This document shows positions 1 to 8,097 of a stretch of 64,000 bases of DNA, piece by piece. Both the position numbers and the translations under genes were made by a program. The first letter of the stretch is position 1. The number at the start of each line of letters is the position of its first letter. The DNA is from Bacteroidota bacterium (lineage in GTDB: Bacteria > Bacteroidota > Bacteroidia > Sphingobacteriales > Sphingobacteriaceae): NCBI GenBank assembly GCA_018266915.1, contig JAFDZM010000080.1:62001-126000 (forward strand), given 5' to 3'. The notes under the pieces are model-generated. The model was given only the letters and a program-made list of their open reading frames with translations. It had not been told where the DNA came from and ran no database searches.

Positions 1-461
1 GCTTTTTCTTCAGTGGTGTCGCTCATATTTTCGAGGTAAACAAAGTCGTTACCTTCAATCACAATACCTGCAGTAGAAAGTATGAATTCGTAAGTATAAA
101 TAGAGCAATCGAAACGCACAGCCATAGCGATAGCATCAGAGGTACGGGCGTCGATCTCAATTGTTTTTTTGCCGTCTGAACAAACTAGTTTGGCATAGAA
201 TATACCATCAACCAGGTTGTAAATGATGATCTCCTGGATAGTGATATTATAAGCTTGTGCGAAATTTTTAAAGAGATCATGCGTAAGCGGCCTGCTTGGG
301 GTCATCTTTTCGATCTCGATAGCAATTGCCTGCGCTTCAAAACTTCCGATGATGATCGGCAACCTGCGACGGCCATTTACTTCGCCCAGAACCAGTGCAT
401 AAGCGCCGGATTGAGTTTGACTATACGATAGCCCTACGATATCCAGCTTGATTTTTTTCAT
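1..461 (-). CDS. Bifunctional nuclease family protein (DUF151/BFN domain), 3' end cut off by window edge
   Basis: Reading down from an ATG at 461 gives an uninterrupted frame to the window edge beginning MKKIKLDIVGLSYSQ, then a run containing LPIIIGSFEAQAIAIEIE, SRPLTHDLFK and IDARTSDAIAMAVRF. These are the hallmark blocks of the DUF151 bifunctional nuclease domain, a small family with reported DNase/RNase activity in plants and a widespread but poorly defined bacterial member. About 153 codons are present and the C-terminus is missing. An in-frame ATG at 473 would add four residues; I prefer 461 because the conserved domain starts there. The gene lies 24 nt downstream of the etfA stop on the same strand, so it is probably the last visible gene of an etfB-etfA-DUF151 operon. 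The family call is secure; its cellular role is not. Confidence 0.85.
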   Translation of the reverse strand, partial: MKKIKLDIVGLSYSQTQSGAYALVLGEVNGRRRLPIIIGSFEAQAIAIEIEKMTPSRPLTHDLFKNFAQAYNITIQEIIIYNLVDGIFYAKLVCSDGKKTIEIDARTSDAIAMAVRFDCSIYTYEFILSTAGIVIEGNDFVYLENMSDTTEEK

Positions 462-485
462 ATTGTTACCCATCACTGATTCTTT

Positions 486-1463
486 TTATGCTGACGCTTT
501 ATATTCTTTTACTGCTGCTATTAATTGTGGCACTACTTCAAAAGCATCGCCAACTATACCATAGTCGGCTACCTTGAAAATAGGTGCTTCGGGATCTTTG
601 TTTACTGCTACAATCACCTTTGACGAACTGATGCCTGCCAGGTGTTGTATAGCCCCCGAAATTCCTATTGCAATATACAAATTTGGACTGACAGCTATAC
701 CAGTTTGTCCAACGTGCTCGCTATGCGGGCGCCATCCGGCATCTGAAACAGGCTTGGAGCAGGCGGTAGCTGCACCTAAAAGATCAGCCAATTCCTCTAT
801 CATTCCCCAGTTTTCAGGACCTTTCAATCCACGCCCACCTGAAACTACTATTTCGGCATCAGGCAGAGACACTTTGTCGGTTGAGCGGACGATCTCTTTT
901 ACCATTGCTTTGAAGTCAGATTCCTTGGTTTCAGCAGAAAATGCTTCAATAGTTCCGGCAGCTTGCTTTTCAACTACTTGATATGAATTCGGTACCAGAG
1001 CAATTACTTTATTTGCTGATGTCAATTGAACAGTCGCAAATGCTTTACCCGAAAATGCAGTCTTTTTAACAGTGAACTTGTCACCTGATATTTCCGGTAG
1101 GGCTACAGCGCCATCGGCAACACCGGCATCTAATTTAACACCTATGCGCGGTGCTAATCCGCGACCCGAAAAGGAGTTGGATAAAACAACAATGTCAGCG
1201 CCTTCTTTTTTCGCTGCCGAAGCGATAACCGAGGCATAGGCCTGGTTAACAAAATTCTTCAACTGCGCGTTGGATACGGTAAGCACTTTATCTGCACCGT
1301 ATTTGGCAAGGAGACTGAGCTGGTCGTTGGCTACATCACCAATAGAAATGGCTACAAGGTTGGTATTAGTTTGATCGGCAATTGCTCGGGCGTAGGAAAC
1401 AGCTTCAAAAGTTGATTTTTTGAATTTGCCTTCGGCATTTTCTGTATATATTAAAACTGACAT
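486..1463 (-). CDS. etfA: Electron transfer flavoprotein subunit alpha
   Basis: 325 aa, the usual length of EtfA. The C-terminal FAD domain is clear: SGGRGL near residue 210, the signature SKPVSDAGW, GQTG at about 252-255, GISGAIQH at about 267-274 and NKDPEAPIF at about 288-296. The N-terminal half is the nucleotide-alpha-hydrolase-like ETF domain. Together with EtfB it forms the cytosolic heterodimer that takes electrons from acyl-CoA dehydrogenases and passes them to ETF:quinone oxidoreductase. It follows etfB by 30 nt on the same strand, so the two are co-transcribed. A glutaryl-CoA dehydrogenase at 28516-29697 is a plausible electron donor. ORFs on the opposite strand inside this gene are shadows. 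Confidence 0.97.
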   Translation of the reverse strand: MSVLIYTENAEGKFKKSTFEAVSYARAIADQTNTNLVAISIGDVANDQLSLLAKYGADKVLTVSNAQLKNFVNQAYASVIASAAKKEGADIVVLSNSFSGRGLAPRIGVKLDAGVADGAVALPEISGDKFTVKKTAFSGKAFATVQLTSANKVIALVPNSYQVVEKQAAGTIEAFSAETKESDFKAMVKEIVRSTDKVSLPDAEIVVSGGRGLKGPENWGMIEELADLLGAATACSKPVSDAGWRPHSEHVGQTGIAVSPNLYIAIGISGAIQHLAGISSSKVIVAVNKDPEAPIFKVADYGIVGDAFEVVPQLIAAVKEYKASA

Positions 1464-1493
1464 ATATGATCCGGTTCGTAAAATCTATTTAAA

Positions 1494-2231
1494 TTATATC
1501 ACTTTGGCTTCGGTGTGCAATAAACCGATCAATTTCTCTGCTTCGTTAGCCGCTACCAGTTTCACTTGTCCGCGAGGTGCTGGTGTTTCATAGCTCAAAA
1601 TTTCTGAATTATTTTTTACCCCAGCAGCTTCAACCACATTCAGTGGCTTGGTACGTGCCGACATGATACCGCGCATGTTAGGTATTTTAGGTTCTGCAAC
1701 ACCTTCGGCAGTGCCCGCAACAAATGGGAAAGGTACAGCCAGTACTTCCTTGCCACCTTCAATCTCACGTTCTACTGTGCCTTTATCACCATCGACATCT
1801 AGTTTTTTAATGATGGACACCGACGGAATATCCAAAAGCTCACCCAGCATACCCGCTACTTTTGAGCCATTGTAATCAATCGATTCCCTTCCTGTTAAAA
1901 TCAGGTCAAAAGAATTTTGTTTCACATATTGTGCAATTTGATAGGCTACAAACCAGGCATCGTGAGGTTTAGCATTGATACGAACAGCATCATCAGCGCC
2001 GATGGCCAGTGCTTTACGTATGGTAGCTTCGGTACTTGCTTCGCCTACATTGATAACTGTAACTGATCCTTTACCGCCTTCAGTCAGCTCAATAGCCCTT
2101 GATAATGCAATCTCGTCGTAAGGATTCAGGATAAACTGAACGCCGTTTGTATTAAATTGCGTGTTATTATCTGTAAAAGTTATTTTTGTCGTCGTATCAG
2201 GAACATTACTTATACATACCAGTATCTTCAT
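1494..2231 (-). CDS. etfB: Electron transfer flavoprotein subunit beta
   Basis: 245 aa, normal for EtfB. It opens MKILVCISNVPDTTTKI and carries NPYDEIALSRAIEL at about 37-50 and LTGRESIDYNGSKVAG near 112, the conserved AMP-binding and dimer-interface regions of beta subunits. The protein binds AMP and partners EtfA (directly downstream) in the soluble ETF that links fatty-acid and amino-acid acyl-CoA oxidation to the quinone pool. It is the first gene of the leftward etfBA operon. The 132-nt gap to the divergent TPR gene must hold the promoter; the minus strand there has a TCATTTG word but no full TAnnTTTG, so I do not mark a promoter. Confidence 0.97.
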   Translation of the reverse strand: MKILVCISNVPDTTTKITFTDNNTQFNTNGVQFILNPYDEIALSRAIELTEGGKGSVTVINVGEASTEATIRKALAIGADDAVRINAKPHDAWFVAYQIAQYVKQNSFDLILTGRESIDYNGSKVAGMLGELLDIPSVSIIKKLDVDGDKGTVEREIEGGKEVLAVPFPFVAGTAEGVAEPKIPNMRGIMSARTKPLNVVEAAGVKNNSEILSYETPAPRGQVKLVAANEAEKLIGLLHTEAKVI

Positions 2232-2363
2232 CAGGCTGTCGTTTTAAATTGGCAAATGATCTTTACAATGTGTGTTATGGTTTTATACTTTTACTCATGA
2301 ACACACCAAATGGTTTTCATGAAATAGGTTTCGCAAATTTAGATAAAAAAGAGAGAGTTTAAA

Positions 2364-2702
2364 ATGCAGTCGAGCCGATTAGAAAAGCTGTTGGAATTTT
2401 TACAGAACGACCCTAATGATGAATTCCTGCAATATGCCCTGGCAACCGAATACCTGAGGCTGAATGATACAGAAAAAGCCTTGCAGTATTACGAGAACCT
2501 GGTAAAAAATCACCCGGATTATGTAGGAACCTATTATCATCTTGGGAAATTATATGAGGCCCTGGACCGCAAAGATGATGCAATAATCATTTATGAAAAA
2601 GGAATGGAGACGGCCAAACGAAAGCGGGATAATCACGCGTTTTCAGAATTACAGGCCGTATACAGAGAAGCGACTGGGTGGGACGAAGACGACGATTATT
2701 AA
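2364..2702 (+). CDS. Small tetratricopeptide-repeat protein
   Basis: 112 aa, rich in acidic residues, with about two TPR helix pairs between residues 15 and 90 (FLQYALATEYLRLNDTEKAL, then VGTYYHLGKLYEALDRKDDA). It ends in a very acidic tail (WDEDDDY). No signal peptide or membrane segment, so it is cytosolic and probably a protein-protein adaptor. Small TPR proteins of this kind are common in Bacteroidota; the partner cannot be deduced here. It is divergent from etfB and is followed by a long palindrome (2712-2801), so it is probably monocistronic. Confidence 0.85.
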   Translation: MQSSRLEKLLEFLQNDPNDEFLQYALATEYLRLNDTEKALQYYENLVKNHPDYVGTYYHLGKLYEALDRKDDAIIIYEKGMETAKRKRDNHAFSELQAVYREATGWDEDDDY

Positions 2703-2711
2703 AACGTTCAA

Positions 2712-2801
2712 TAGTTCATTGGCTCAATTGTTTATTAGTATTGAGTAGCTGATGAACCATGTAAGACAAATAAACTAATGAACAATTGAACCAATGAACC
2801 A
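2712..2801. repeat. Intergenic periodic palindrome A
   Basis: Inverted repeat with 28-nt arms (2712-2739 and 2774-2801) that match at 25 of 28 positions around a 34-nt loop. Each arm is built from variants of the word GTTCATTG/GTTCAATTG. It fills most of the space between the TPR gene and chrA. It could work as a stem-loop terminator or mRNA 3' end, but there is no U-run after it. Confidence 0.75.
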
Positions 2802-2805
2802 CTAA

Positions 2806-4005
2806 ATGAGGAAACGTCAACTACTGTTTATTCGTGATGTGCTGATCTACACCTTCACCGCTTTTGGCGGACCGCAGGGGCATATAGCCATTTTACTGCG
2901 CGAATTTGTAGAAAAGCGCCGCTACATTACCGAGCAGGAGTTGATGGAACTGAATGCATTGGCACAGATATTACCGGGACCTTCATCAACACAAACACTT
3001 GTTGGTATTGCATGGAAGGTAGGAGGGCTAAGGCTTGCCATTATTACCTTTTTGATATGGATATGCCCCTCGGCTGTTATTATGGGTATTGCGGCCATCA
3101 GCTATAAGATGTTCCTAACGCATGCGAAATTTAACGAAATATTGCGCTTTGTGCAGCCTATTGCTGTTGGAATAGTAGCTTATGCCACGTATACTTTTGC
3201 TGTCAAGTTTCTGAAAACCAAGGTGACCACCATGCTGGCTATAGGGGCGCTTATTGCCACATTGATATTACAGAATGCCTATGCGTTTCCAATTTTGGTT
3301 TTGTTAGGGGGAATCATCTCATCGGCATTGGAAACGCAGCCACAAGAAAACGAGTTACGTGTTAGTTTATTCGCCAATGTGAATCCTAATAAGGTGTTCT
3401 ACTTTATTGGTATCCTGTTGGCGTTTGCGGCTTTAGGTGCTATCATTAATCAAACGTCGCCTTTTAGTTTGCCTATCCGTTTGTTCGAGAACTTTTACCG
3501 TAACGGTATCCTGATTTTTGGAGGAGGACAAGTACTCGTTCCATTGATGTACACTGAGTTTGTGGAAGTAAAACATTATCTGGGTGCTTCGGAATTCTTG
3601 TCAGGATTTGCATTGCAGCAAGCATTACCGGGGCCAACATTTTCATTTACCTCTTTCATCGGCAGTATGACTTTAGGCAATAAAGGCTTCGGCTTGTGGG
3701 GACAAGTCCTCGGTAGTGTGATAGCAGTCATTGGTATAAATCTGCCGGGACTGATATTGATACTATTTATCGTACCATTCTGGGAAGATCTGAAGAAAAT
3801 AACCCGAATCCGTAATTCGCTGAGCGGGATCAGTGCAGTAGCCGTAGGTTTTATGGCGACAGCATTAATCTTATTGACAAGGCCGTTTGGGGCAAATTGG
3901 CTGGCTTACGGATTGATGATCGGAACGTTCGCTTTATTATATTTTACAAAAATAAAAACCCCGGTAGTTATTGTAATCGGGGTTATTTTGGGATTGATAT
4001 TTTGA
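2806..4005 (+). CDS. chrA: Chromate transporter family protein (two-domain ChrA)
   Basis: 399 aa with roughly ten to twelve hydrophobic segments and two homologous halves, the layout of long-chain CHR-family transporters. The first half has TAFGGPQGHIA near residue 20 and LAQILPGPSSTQTLVG near 55; the second has LIFGGGQVLVPLMYTEFVE near 240 and LQQALPGPTFSFTSFIG near 275. FGGP and PGP are the family signatures. Members export chromate or transport related oxyanions at the inner membrane; the true substrate here is unknown. A second, clearly different CHR-family gene lies at 39114-40328. The start ATG follows a long palindrome, so a separate promoter inside or before that repeat is implied. 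Confidence 0.9.
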   Translation: MRKRQLLFIRDVLIYTFTAFGGPQGHIAILLREFVEKRRYITEQELMELNALAQILPGPSSTQTLVGIAWKVGGLRLAIITFLIWICPSAVIMGIAAISYKMFLTHAKFNEILRFVQPIAVGIVAYATYTFAVKFLKTKVTTMLAIGALIATLILQNAYAFPILVLLGGIISSALETQPQENELRVSLFANVNPNKVFYFIGILLAFAALGAIINQTSPFSLPIRLFENFYRNGILIFGGGQVLVPLMYTEFVEVKHYLGASEFLSGFALQQALPGPTFSFTSFIGSMTLGNKGFGLWGQVLGSVIAVIGINLPGLILILFIVPFWEDLKKITRIRNSLSGISAVAVGFMATALILLTRPFGANWLAYGLMIGTFALLYFTKIKTPVVIVIGVILGLIF

Positions 4006-4007
4006 GG

Positions 4008-4073
4008 TTAGTTGTAGAGGTTGAAGATGTTTAACTTTTACAAGCTTTCTAACTACTCCAACCATTACAACTT
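4008..4073. repeat. Intergenic periodic palindrome B between convergent genes
   Basis: Arms 4008-4028 and 4053-4073 pair imperfectly (about 16 of 21). Both are made of the word GTTGTA(g/a)aGGTTG. It spans the junction of chrA and dnaB, and the right arm runs into the dnaB stop codon. It is a probable bidirectional stem-loop terminator of the same type as repeat E at 14717, which shares its words. Confidence 0.6.
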
Positions 4074-5637
4074 AAAAAGGCGCATCATCATCATCAATTT
4101 CATTTGCTCTTGAAGGACGGATAATGAAATTGCTCGGTTTATCAAAATCCTGGGATGGGGTTAAACCGGCGAAGGCGCTGCCCCCCTGAGGTGAGAAATC
4201 TCCCATACCCTGATCCAGATCCTGGAATTTAACGAATTTACCTACGAATTTCAGCCGGACTATACCCGTTTCACCGTTACGGTGCTTGGCTATGATTACT
4301 TCACCTACGCCGTTGGTTGGGTTTCCGTTTTCATCCTCGGTCATGCCATAGTATTCCGGACGGTAGAGGAACAATACCATATCCGCATCTTGCTCGATTG
4401 AACCGGATTCACGCAAGTCGGATAACATTGGACGTTTGGAAGCGCCTGGCCTGTTCTCTACTGCACGGCTCAGCTGTGATAGCGCGATAACCGGCACATT
4501 CAATTCTTTCGCTACTGATTTCAAAGCACGTGATATACTACCGATCTCCTGCTCACGGTTACCGCCGCCTTTGCCATCAGCCTTGCCCTGCATCAACTGT
4601 AGGTAGTCGATGATAATCAATTGAATATCGTGTTGTGATTTTAAACGACGGCATTTTGCTCTGAACTCAAAAATATTAAGCGCCGGAGTATCGTCTATAA
4701 TGAGGGGGGCTTGTTCAAGCCTGCCTATTTTAGAGTGTATCTGTTGCCATTCCCATTCTTCCAGGGTTCCTTTTCGTATCTTTTCCTGCTCAATTTCTGT
4801 TTCACCGGATATCAAACGATTAACCAACTGTATTGATGACATCTCCAAAGAGAACACTACAACTGGTCTGTTAAAATCGACCGCAGCATTACGTGCGCAA
4901 CTTAACACGAAGGCCGTTTTACCCATTGCAGGGCGGGCTGCTATGATTACCAAATCTGATTTCTGCCAGCCGGAGGTCATTCTGTCCAGTTCAGTAAAGC
5001 CTGAGGCTACACCAGTAAGGCCATCTTTTTTATCCTTTAATGCCTCGATTTCCTTCAAGGTCTCGTGCATAATGTCATCCATTTTGCGGGAATCGCGGCG
5101 AAGGTTGTTTTGGGCGATATCGAATAGGTTCTTTTCGGCTTTGTCCAATAGGTCGAGTACATCTGATGTATCTTCATAAGCACTATTGATCACCTCGGTT
5201 GAGATACGGATCAGCTCACGCTGAATAAATTTTTGAATGATAATACGCGAGTGGTACTCAATATTCGCTGCAGAAGCTACACGATTGGTGAGTTCAGTAA
5301 TATAATAAGCGCCGCCTATCATCTCCAGTTCACCGAATTGGCGCAACTGGGCCGTTACCGTAAGAATGTCTACCGGCGAGGTCTTTTCAAACAGGTACCG
5401 TATCGTCTTGAATATTTTCTGGTGACTGTCTTTATAGAAAACCTCGGGCTTCAATATATCGATTACAGAAGATAAAGCATCCTTCTCGAGCATGAGTGCA
5501 CCGAGCACCGCCTCTTCCAAATCGACTGCCTGAGGCGGTAACTTACCGAGACCGCCGTAGGGTGTTGGGTTAGTAATTCTGCTTCGTCTTTCATTGGTAG
5601 TGGGCTTGTTGTAAGGGTTGTCGTTCTCCAGAATCAT
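4072..5637 (-). CDS. dnaB: Replicative DNA helicase
   Basis: 521 aa. The DnaB N-terminal primase-interacting domain occupies about residues 35-140 (PPQAVDLEEAVLGALML) and the RecA-like ATPase domain follows, with Walker A ARPAMGKT at about 234-241 and Walker B LIIIDYLQLM near 340. The late block GSIEQDADMVLFLYRPEYYG is typical. This hexameric helicase unwinds DNA at the replication fork and recruits primase. There is no intein, which DnaB proteins sometimes carry. The start is supported by a TATTTTTG promoter word 4 nt upstream, which predicts a leaderless transcript. The gene is divergent from rlmB across a 290-nt AT-rich gap with no other gene. Confidence 0.97.
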   Translation of the reverse strand: MILENDNPYNKPTTNERRSRITNPTPYGGLGKLPPQAVDLEEAVLGALMLEKDALSSVIDILKPEVFYKDSHQKIFKTIRYLFEKTSPVDILTVTAQLRQFGELEMIGGAYYITELTNRVASAANIEYHSRIIIQKFIQRELIRISTEVINSAYEDTSDVLDLLDKAEKNLFDIAQNNLRRDSRKMDDIMHETLKEIEALKDKKDGLTGVASGFTELDRMTSGWQKSDLVIIAARPAMGKTAFVLSCARNAAVDFNRPVVVFSLEMSSIQLVNRLISGETEIEQEKIRKGTLEEWEWQQIHSKIGRLEQAPLIIDDTPALNIFEFRAKCRRLKSQHDIQLIIIDYLQLMQGKADGKGGGNREQEIGSISRALKSVAKELNVPVIALSQLSRAVENRPGASKRPMLSDLRESGSIEQDADMVLFLYRPEYYGMTEDENGNPTNGVGEVIIAKHRNGETGIVRLKFVGKFVKFQDLDQGMGDFSPQGGSAFAGLTPSQDFDKPSNFIIRPSRANEIDDDDAPF

Positions 5638-5641
5638 AACC

Positions 5642-5649
5642 CAAAAATA
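5642..5649 (-). promoter_or_regulatory. Bacteroidota -7 element of dnaB, 4 nt before the ATG
   Basis: The minus strand reads TATTTTTG-GGTT-ATG. TAnnTTTG is the Bacteroidota -7 consensus. With only 4 nt left before the start codon, transcription should begin at or next to the ATG. No clear -33 TTTG is seen. Confidence 0.55.
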
Positions 5650-5927
5650 TACGAAAAAATCACGATTTAACTCTGCCTTTAAAACTTTTTTCAGAGATTT
5701 TATGAAAGGCTAAACTGACAAGTAAATAAATAATTTGTAAATAATTAATTAACAGTGATTTGTTGAAAAATTTAATTTATCGCTGTAAATCAGCCAGTAT
5801 GTATACTTGTTGGTAAATAATACTGCTCACATACACTTTAAAAAATTGATAAAAATACTATAGATTTTAAGCGTATTGCAATATGATTAATATGGCTAAT
5901 TTTACCCCTTCAATTAACTTATAAATA

Positions 5928-6689
5928 ATGGCTTATCATAACCGCGAAAGCAGGGAAAATAATCAAATGGTTTTTGGCATTCGTGCTGTAATAGAGGCAA
6001 TTCGTTCGGGCAAAGAGATCGAGTCGCTGTACATACAACGAGGCATTGGGGGTGGTTTGCTTAACGAGCTGAAGACATTGATGCACGAGTATGGAATCGT
6101 CGGTCAGCAGGTGCCTGTAGAAAAACTAAACCGCATCACCCAAAAGAATCACCAGGGCGTGATCGCTGTTATTTCACCGATTGTTTATCAGAAAATTGAA
6201 AACATTATTCCCGAAATATTTGAAAAAGGGGAGACACCATTGATATTAGTTCTGGATGGCATCACAGACGTCCGCAATATGGGTGCCATTGCCCGTACTG
6301 CAGAATGCGCAGGTGTGCATGCCATTGTAATACCTGCCAAAGGCTCGGCACAGATCAATGCTGATGGTATAAAAACATCAGCAGGTGCGTTATACAAAAT
6401 CCCGGTTTGCCGCCATGATAATTTTATGCAGACTATCCGCTTTTTACAGGAATCGGGCTTGCAATTGGTGTGCTGTACCGAAAAGACTAAGGAGGATATT
6501 TATAAACCCGATTACACTTCACCCACTGCTATCATTATGGGTTCGGAAGAAGATGGTATCCGCAATGAGATCATTCGTATTTCAGACCACCTGGCCAAAA
6601 TTCCAATGTTCGGCGAGATTGAATCATTGAACGTTTCTGTATCGACAGGGATTATTTTGTATGAAGCGGTGAGGCAGAGAGTTAAATAG
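5928..6689 (+). CDS. rlmB: 23S rRNA (guanosine-2'-O-)-methyltransferase, RlmB/TrmH type
   Basis: 253 aa SpoU/SPOUT methyltransferase. An N-terminal substrate-binding domain (MVFGIRAVIEAIRSGKEIE) precedes the three SPOUT motifs: VLDGITDVRNMGAIARTAE near residue 105, IIMGSEEDGI near 203 and SLNVSVSTGIILYEAVRQR at the end. These form the knotted S-adenosylmethionine site. RlmB methylates the ribose of G2251 (E. coli numbering) in the 23S rRNA P loop. The specificity is inferred from family resemblance; other TrmH-type targets cannot be excluded. It is divergent from dnaB, and its stop codon begins the left arm of palindrome C. Confidence 0.93.
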   Translation: MAYHNRESRENNQMVFGIRAVIEAIRSGKEIESLYIQRGIGGGLLNELKTLMHEYGIVGQQVPVEKLNRITQKNHQGVIAVISPIVYQKIENIIPEIFEKGETPLILVLDGITDVRNMGAIARTAECAGVHAIVIPAKGSAQINADGIKTSAGALYKIPVCRHDNFMQTIRFLQESGLQLVCCTEKTKEDIYKPDYTSPTAIIMGSEEDGIRNEIIRISDHLAKIPMFGEIESLNVSVSTGIILYEAVRQRVK

Positions 6690-6770
6690 TTGATTGGGTT
6701 GGATTAAGTTGATTGAGTTAAAAAGTCAAACTTAATCAACCACTTAACTCAATCAATCGCTCACCAACTA
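6687..6770. repeat. Intergenic periodic palindrome C, stop codon to stop codon
   Basis: The spacer between rlmB and manC is a slipped inverted repeat made of the words GTTGATTG, GTTGGATTAAG and GTTAAG. Both ends read TAGTTG on their own strand, where the TAG is the stop codon of rlmB (6687-6689) and of manC (6768-6770). The 18-nt word GTTGGATTAAGTTGATTG recurs exactly in the spacer at 22515-22550. It is probably a shared terminator. Confidence 0.65.
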
Positions 6771-7853
6771 TATATACTTTGTCCCAAACCTCGACTTTAC
6801 GTCAGCTACTACCTGTTTCACATTTTGTTCCTGGTCGCGTGGGCAAATGAGTAGGGTATTATTTGATTCTACTACTATGTAATCGTGCAGCCCCTGTAGT
6901 ATTACCAATTTCTCGCCCGGCACATTTACCATGCAATTGGATGAATCATACATGATCACTTTTTCAGAAGGGATAACCACATTACCGACATAGTCCTTTT
7001 CGGCTAATTGGTAAATAGATGCCCAGGTGCCCAGGTCAGACCAGCCGAACTCTGAAGGCAGCACGTATACATTATCTGCTTTTTCCATTATCCCATAGTC
7101 GATAGAGATATTGGTGCATTGCAAATAAGCCTTATTGATGTGACTTCGCTCATTGTCAGAGTTATATACTGGCTTTGCATCAGCAAATATTTCATTCATT
7201 TCTGGCAGATAACGGTTGAAGGCTTTCAGGATCGCATCAGCCGACCAAATGAATATACCTGCGTTCCATAGGAAATCGCCACTTTGAATAAAGGTCTTGG
7301 CAATATCCAGGGTCGGCTTTTCGGTAAAGGTTTTTACTTTATGAAAATCTTCGCCCAATATCTGATCCGTATACTGAATATAACCATAACCCGTATCAGG
7401 GCGCGAAGGCATAATGCCCAGGGTGATCAGGCATTGGTTTTCTGAAGCTATTTTTAGAGACTTTTCAATAGCGGTAATAAACGCCGCTTCATCTAGTATC
7501 AGGTGATCCGAGGGCGCAACAACTATTGATGCATTCGGATTAATACTTTCTATCTTAAAACAACCGTAAGCAATGCAGGGCGCGGTGTTTCGCATCACAG
7601 GCTCGGTCAGTATCTGCTGATCACCAATATTAGGTAATTGTGCTTTTACAAGGTCGAGGTAATTTTCATTGGTGACAATGTAGATATTTTCTTTTGGACA
7701 AACCTTTAAAAATCTTTCGTAAGTATTCTGTATCAGTGTTTTGCCTGTTCCAAGGATGTCGATAAATTGTTTAGGATGCGATGTTCTGCTAATCGGCCAG
7801 AAACGGCTTCCGATACCGCCGGCCATGATGATAGCATAGTAGTCTTTATTCAT
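6768..7853 (-). CDS. manC: Mannose-1-phosphate guanylyltransferase
   Basis: 361 aa with the nucleotidyltransferase signature GGIGSRFWP at residues 12-20 followed by HPKQFIDILG, then EPVMRNTAPCIAYG, VAPSDHLI and FTEKPTLDIA. This is the GDP-mannose pyrophosphorylase class of sugar nucleotidyltransferases. It makes GDP-mannose from GTP and mannose-1-phosphate for fucose- and mannose-containing glycans. The C-terminus ends after a short left-handed-helix-like region; the phosphomannose isomerase (cupin) domain found in bifunctional ManC proteins is absent, so this is the monofunctional form. It stands alone here, convergent with rlmB and divergent from recQ. Confidence 0.93.
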   Translation of the reverse strand: MNKDYYAIIMAGGIGSRFWPISRTSHPKQFIDILGTGKTLIQNTYERFLKVCPKENIYIVTNENYLDLVKAQLPNIGDQQILTEPVMRNTAPCIAYGCFKIESINPNASIVVAPSDHLILDEAAFITAIEKSLKIASENQCLITLGIMPSRPDTGYGYIQYTDQILGEDFHKVKTFTEKPTLDIAKTFIQSGDFLWNAGIFIWSADAILKAFNRYLPEMNEIFADAKPVYNSDNERSHINKAYLQCTNISIDYGIMEKADNVYVLPSEFGWSDLGTWASIYQLAEKDYVGNVVIPSEKVIMYDSSNCMVNVPGEKLVILQGLHDYIVVESNNTLLICPRDQEQNVKQVVADVKSRFGTKYI

Positions 7854-8097
7854 ATTCGAGTTTGAAGAATTTTATTGCTGTAAACTAACGGCAAAAATGT
7901 AGAATATTCTGTAAATAATATACTAAATAAAATTACATAAAGTACAGCTGTTTTTAACCTGTTTTAAAACGGAACAATAAAATAAATTGTTTTCATTTAA
8001 AAATCATTTTTGTATAAAATTTTAAACAAAACCCACCGTTTATTTAGAAAAATTTGTTATTTTGAGTTTTAAATTATAATTAAGGATAAGTTGTATA

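Noticed and set aside
574..981. Plus-strand ORF of 135 aa inside etfA
   Set aside because: It lies wholly within a well-supported gene on the other strand and has no recognisable domain; a shadow frame. The same applies to the other opposite-strand ORFs inside dnaB, recQ, lepA, thrS and gyrA.
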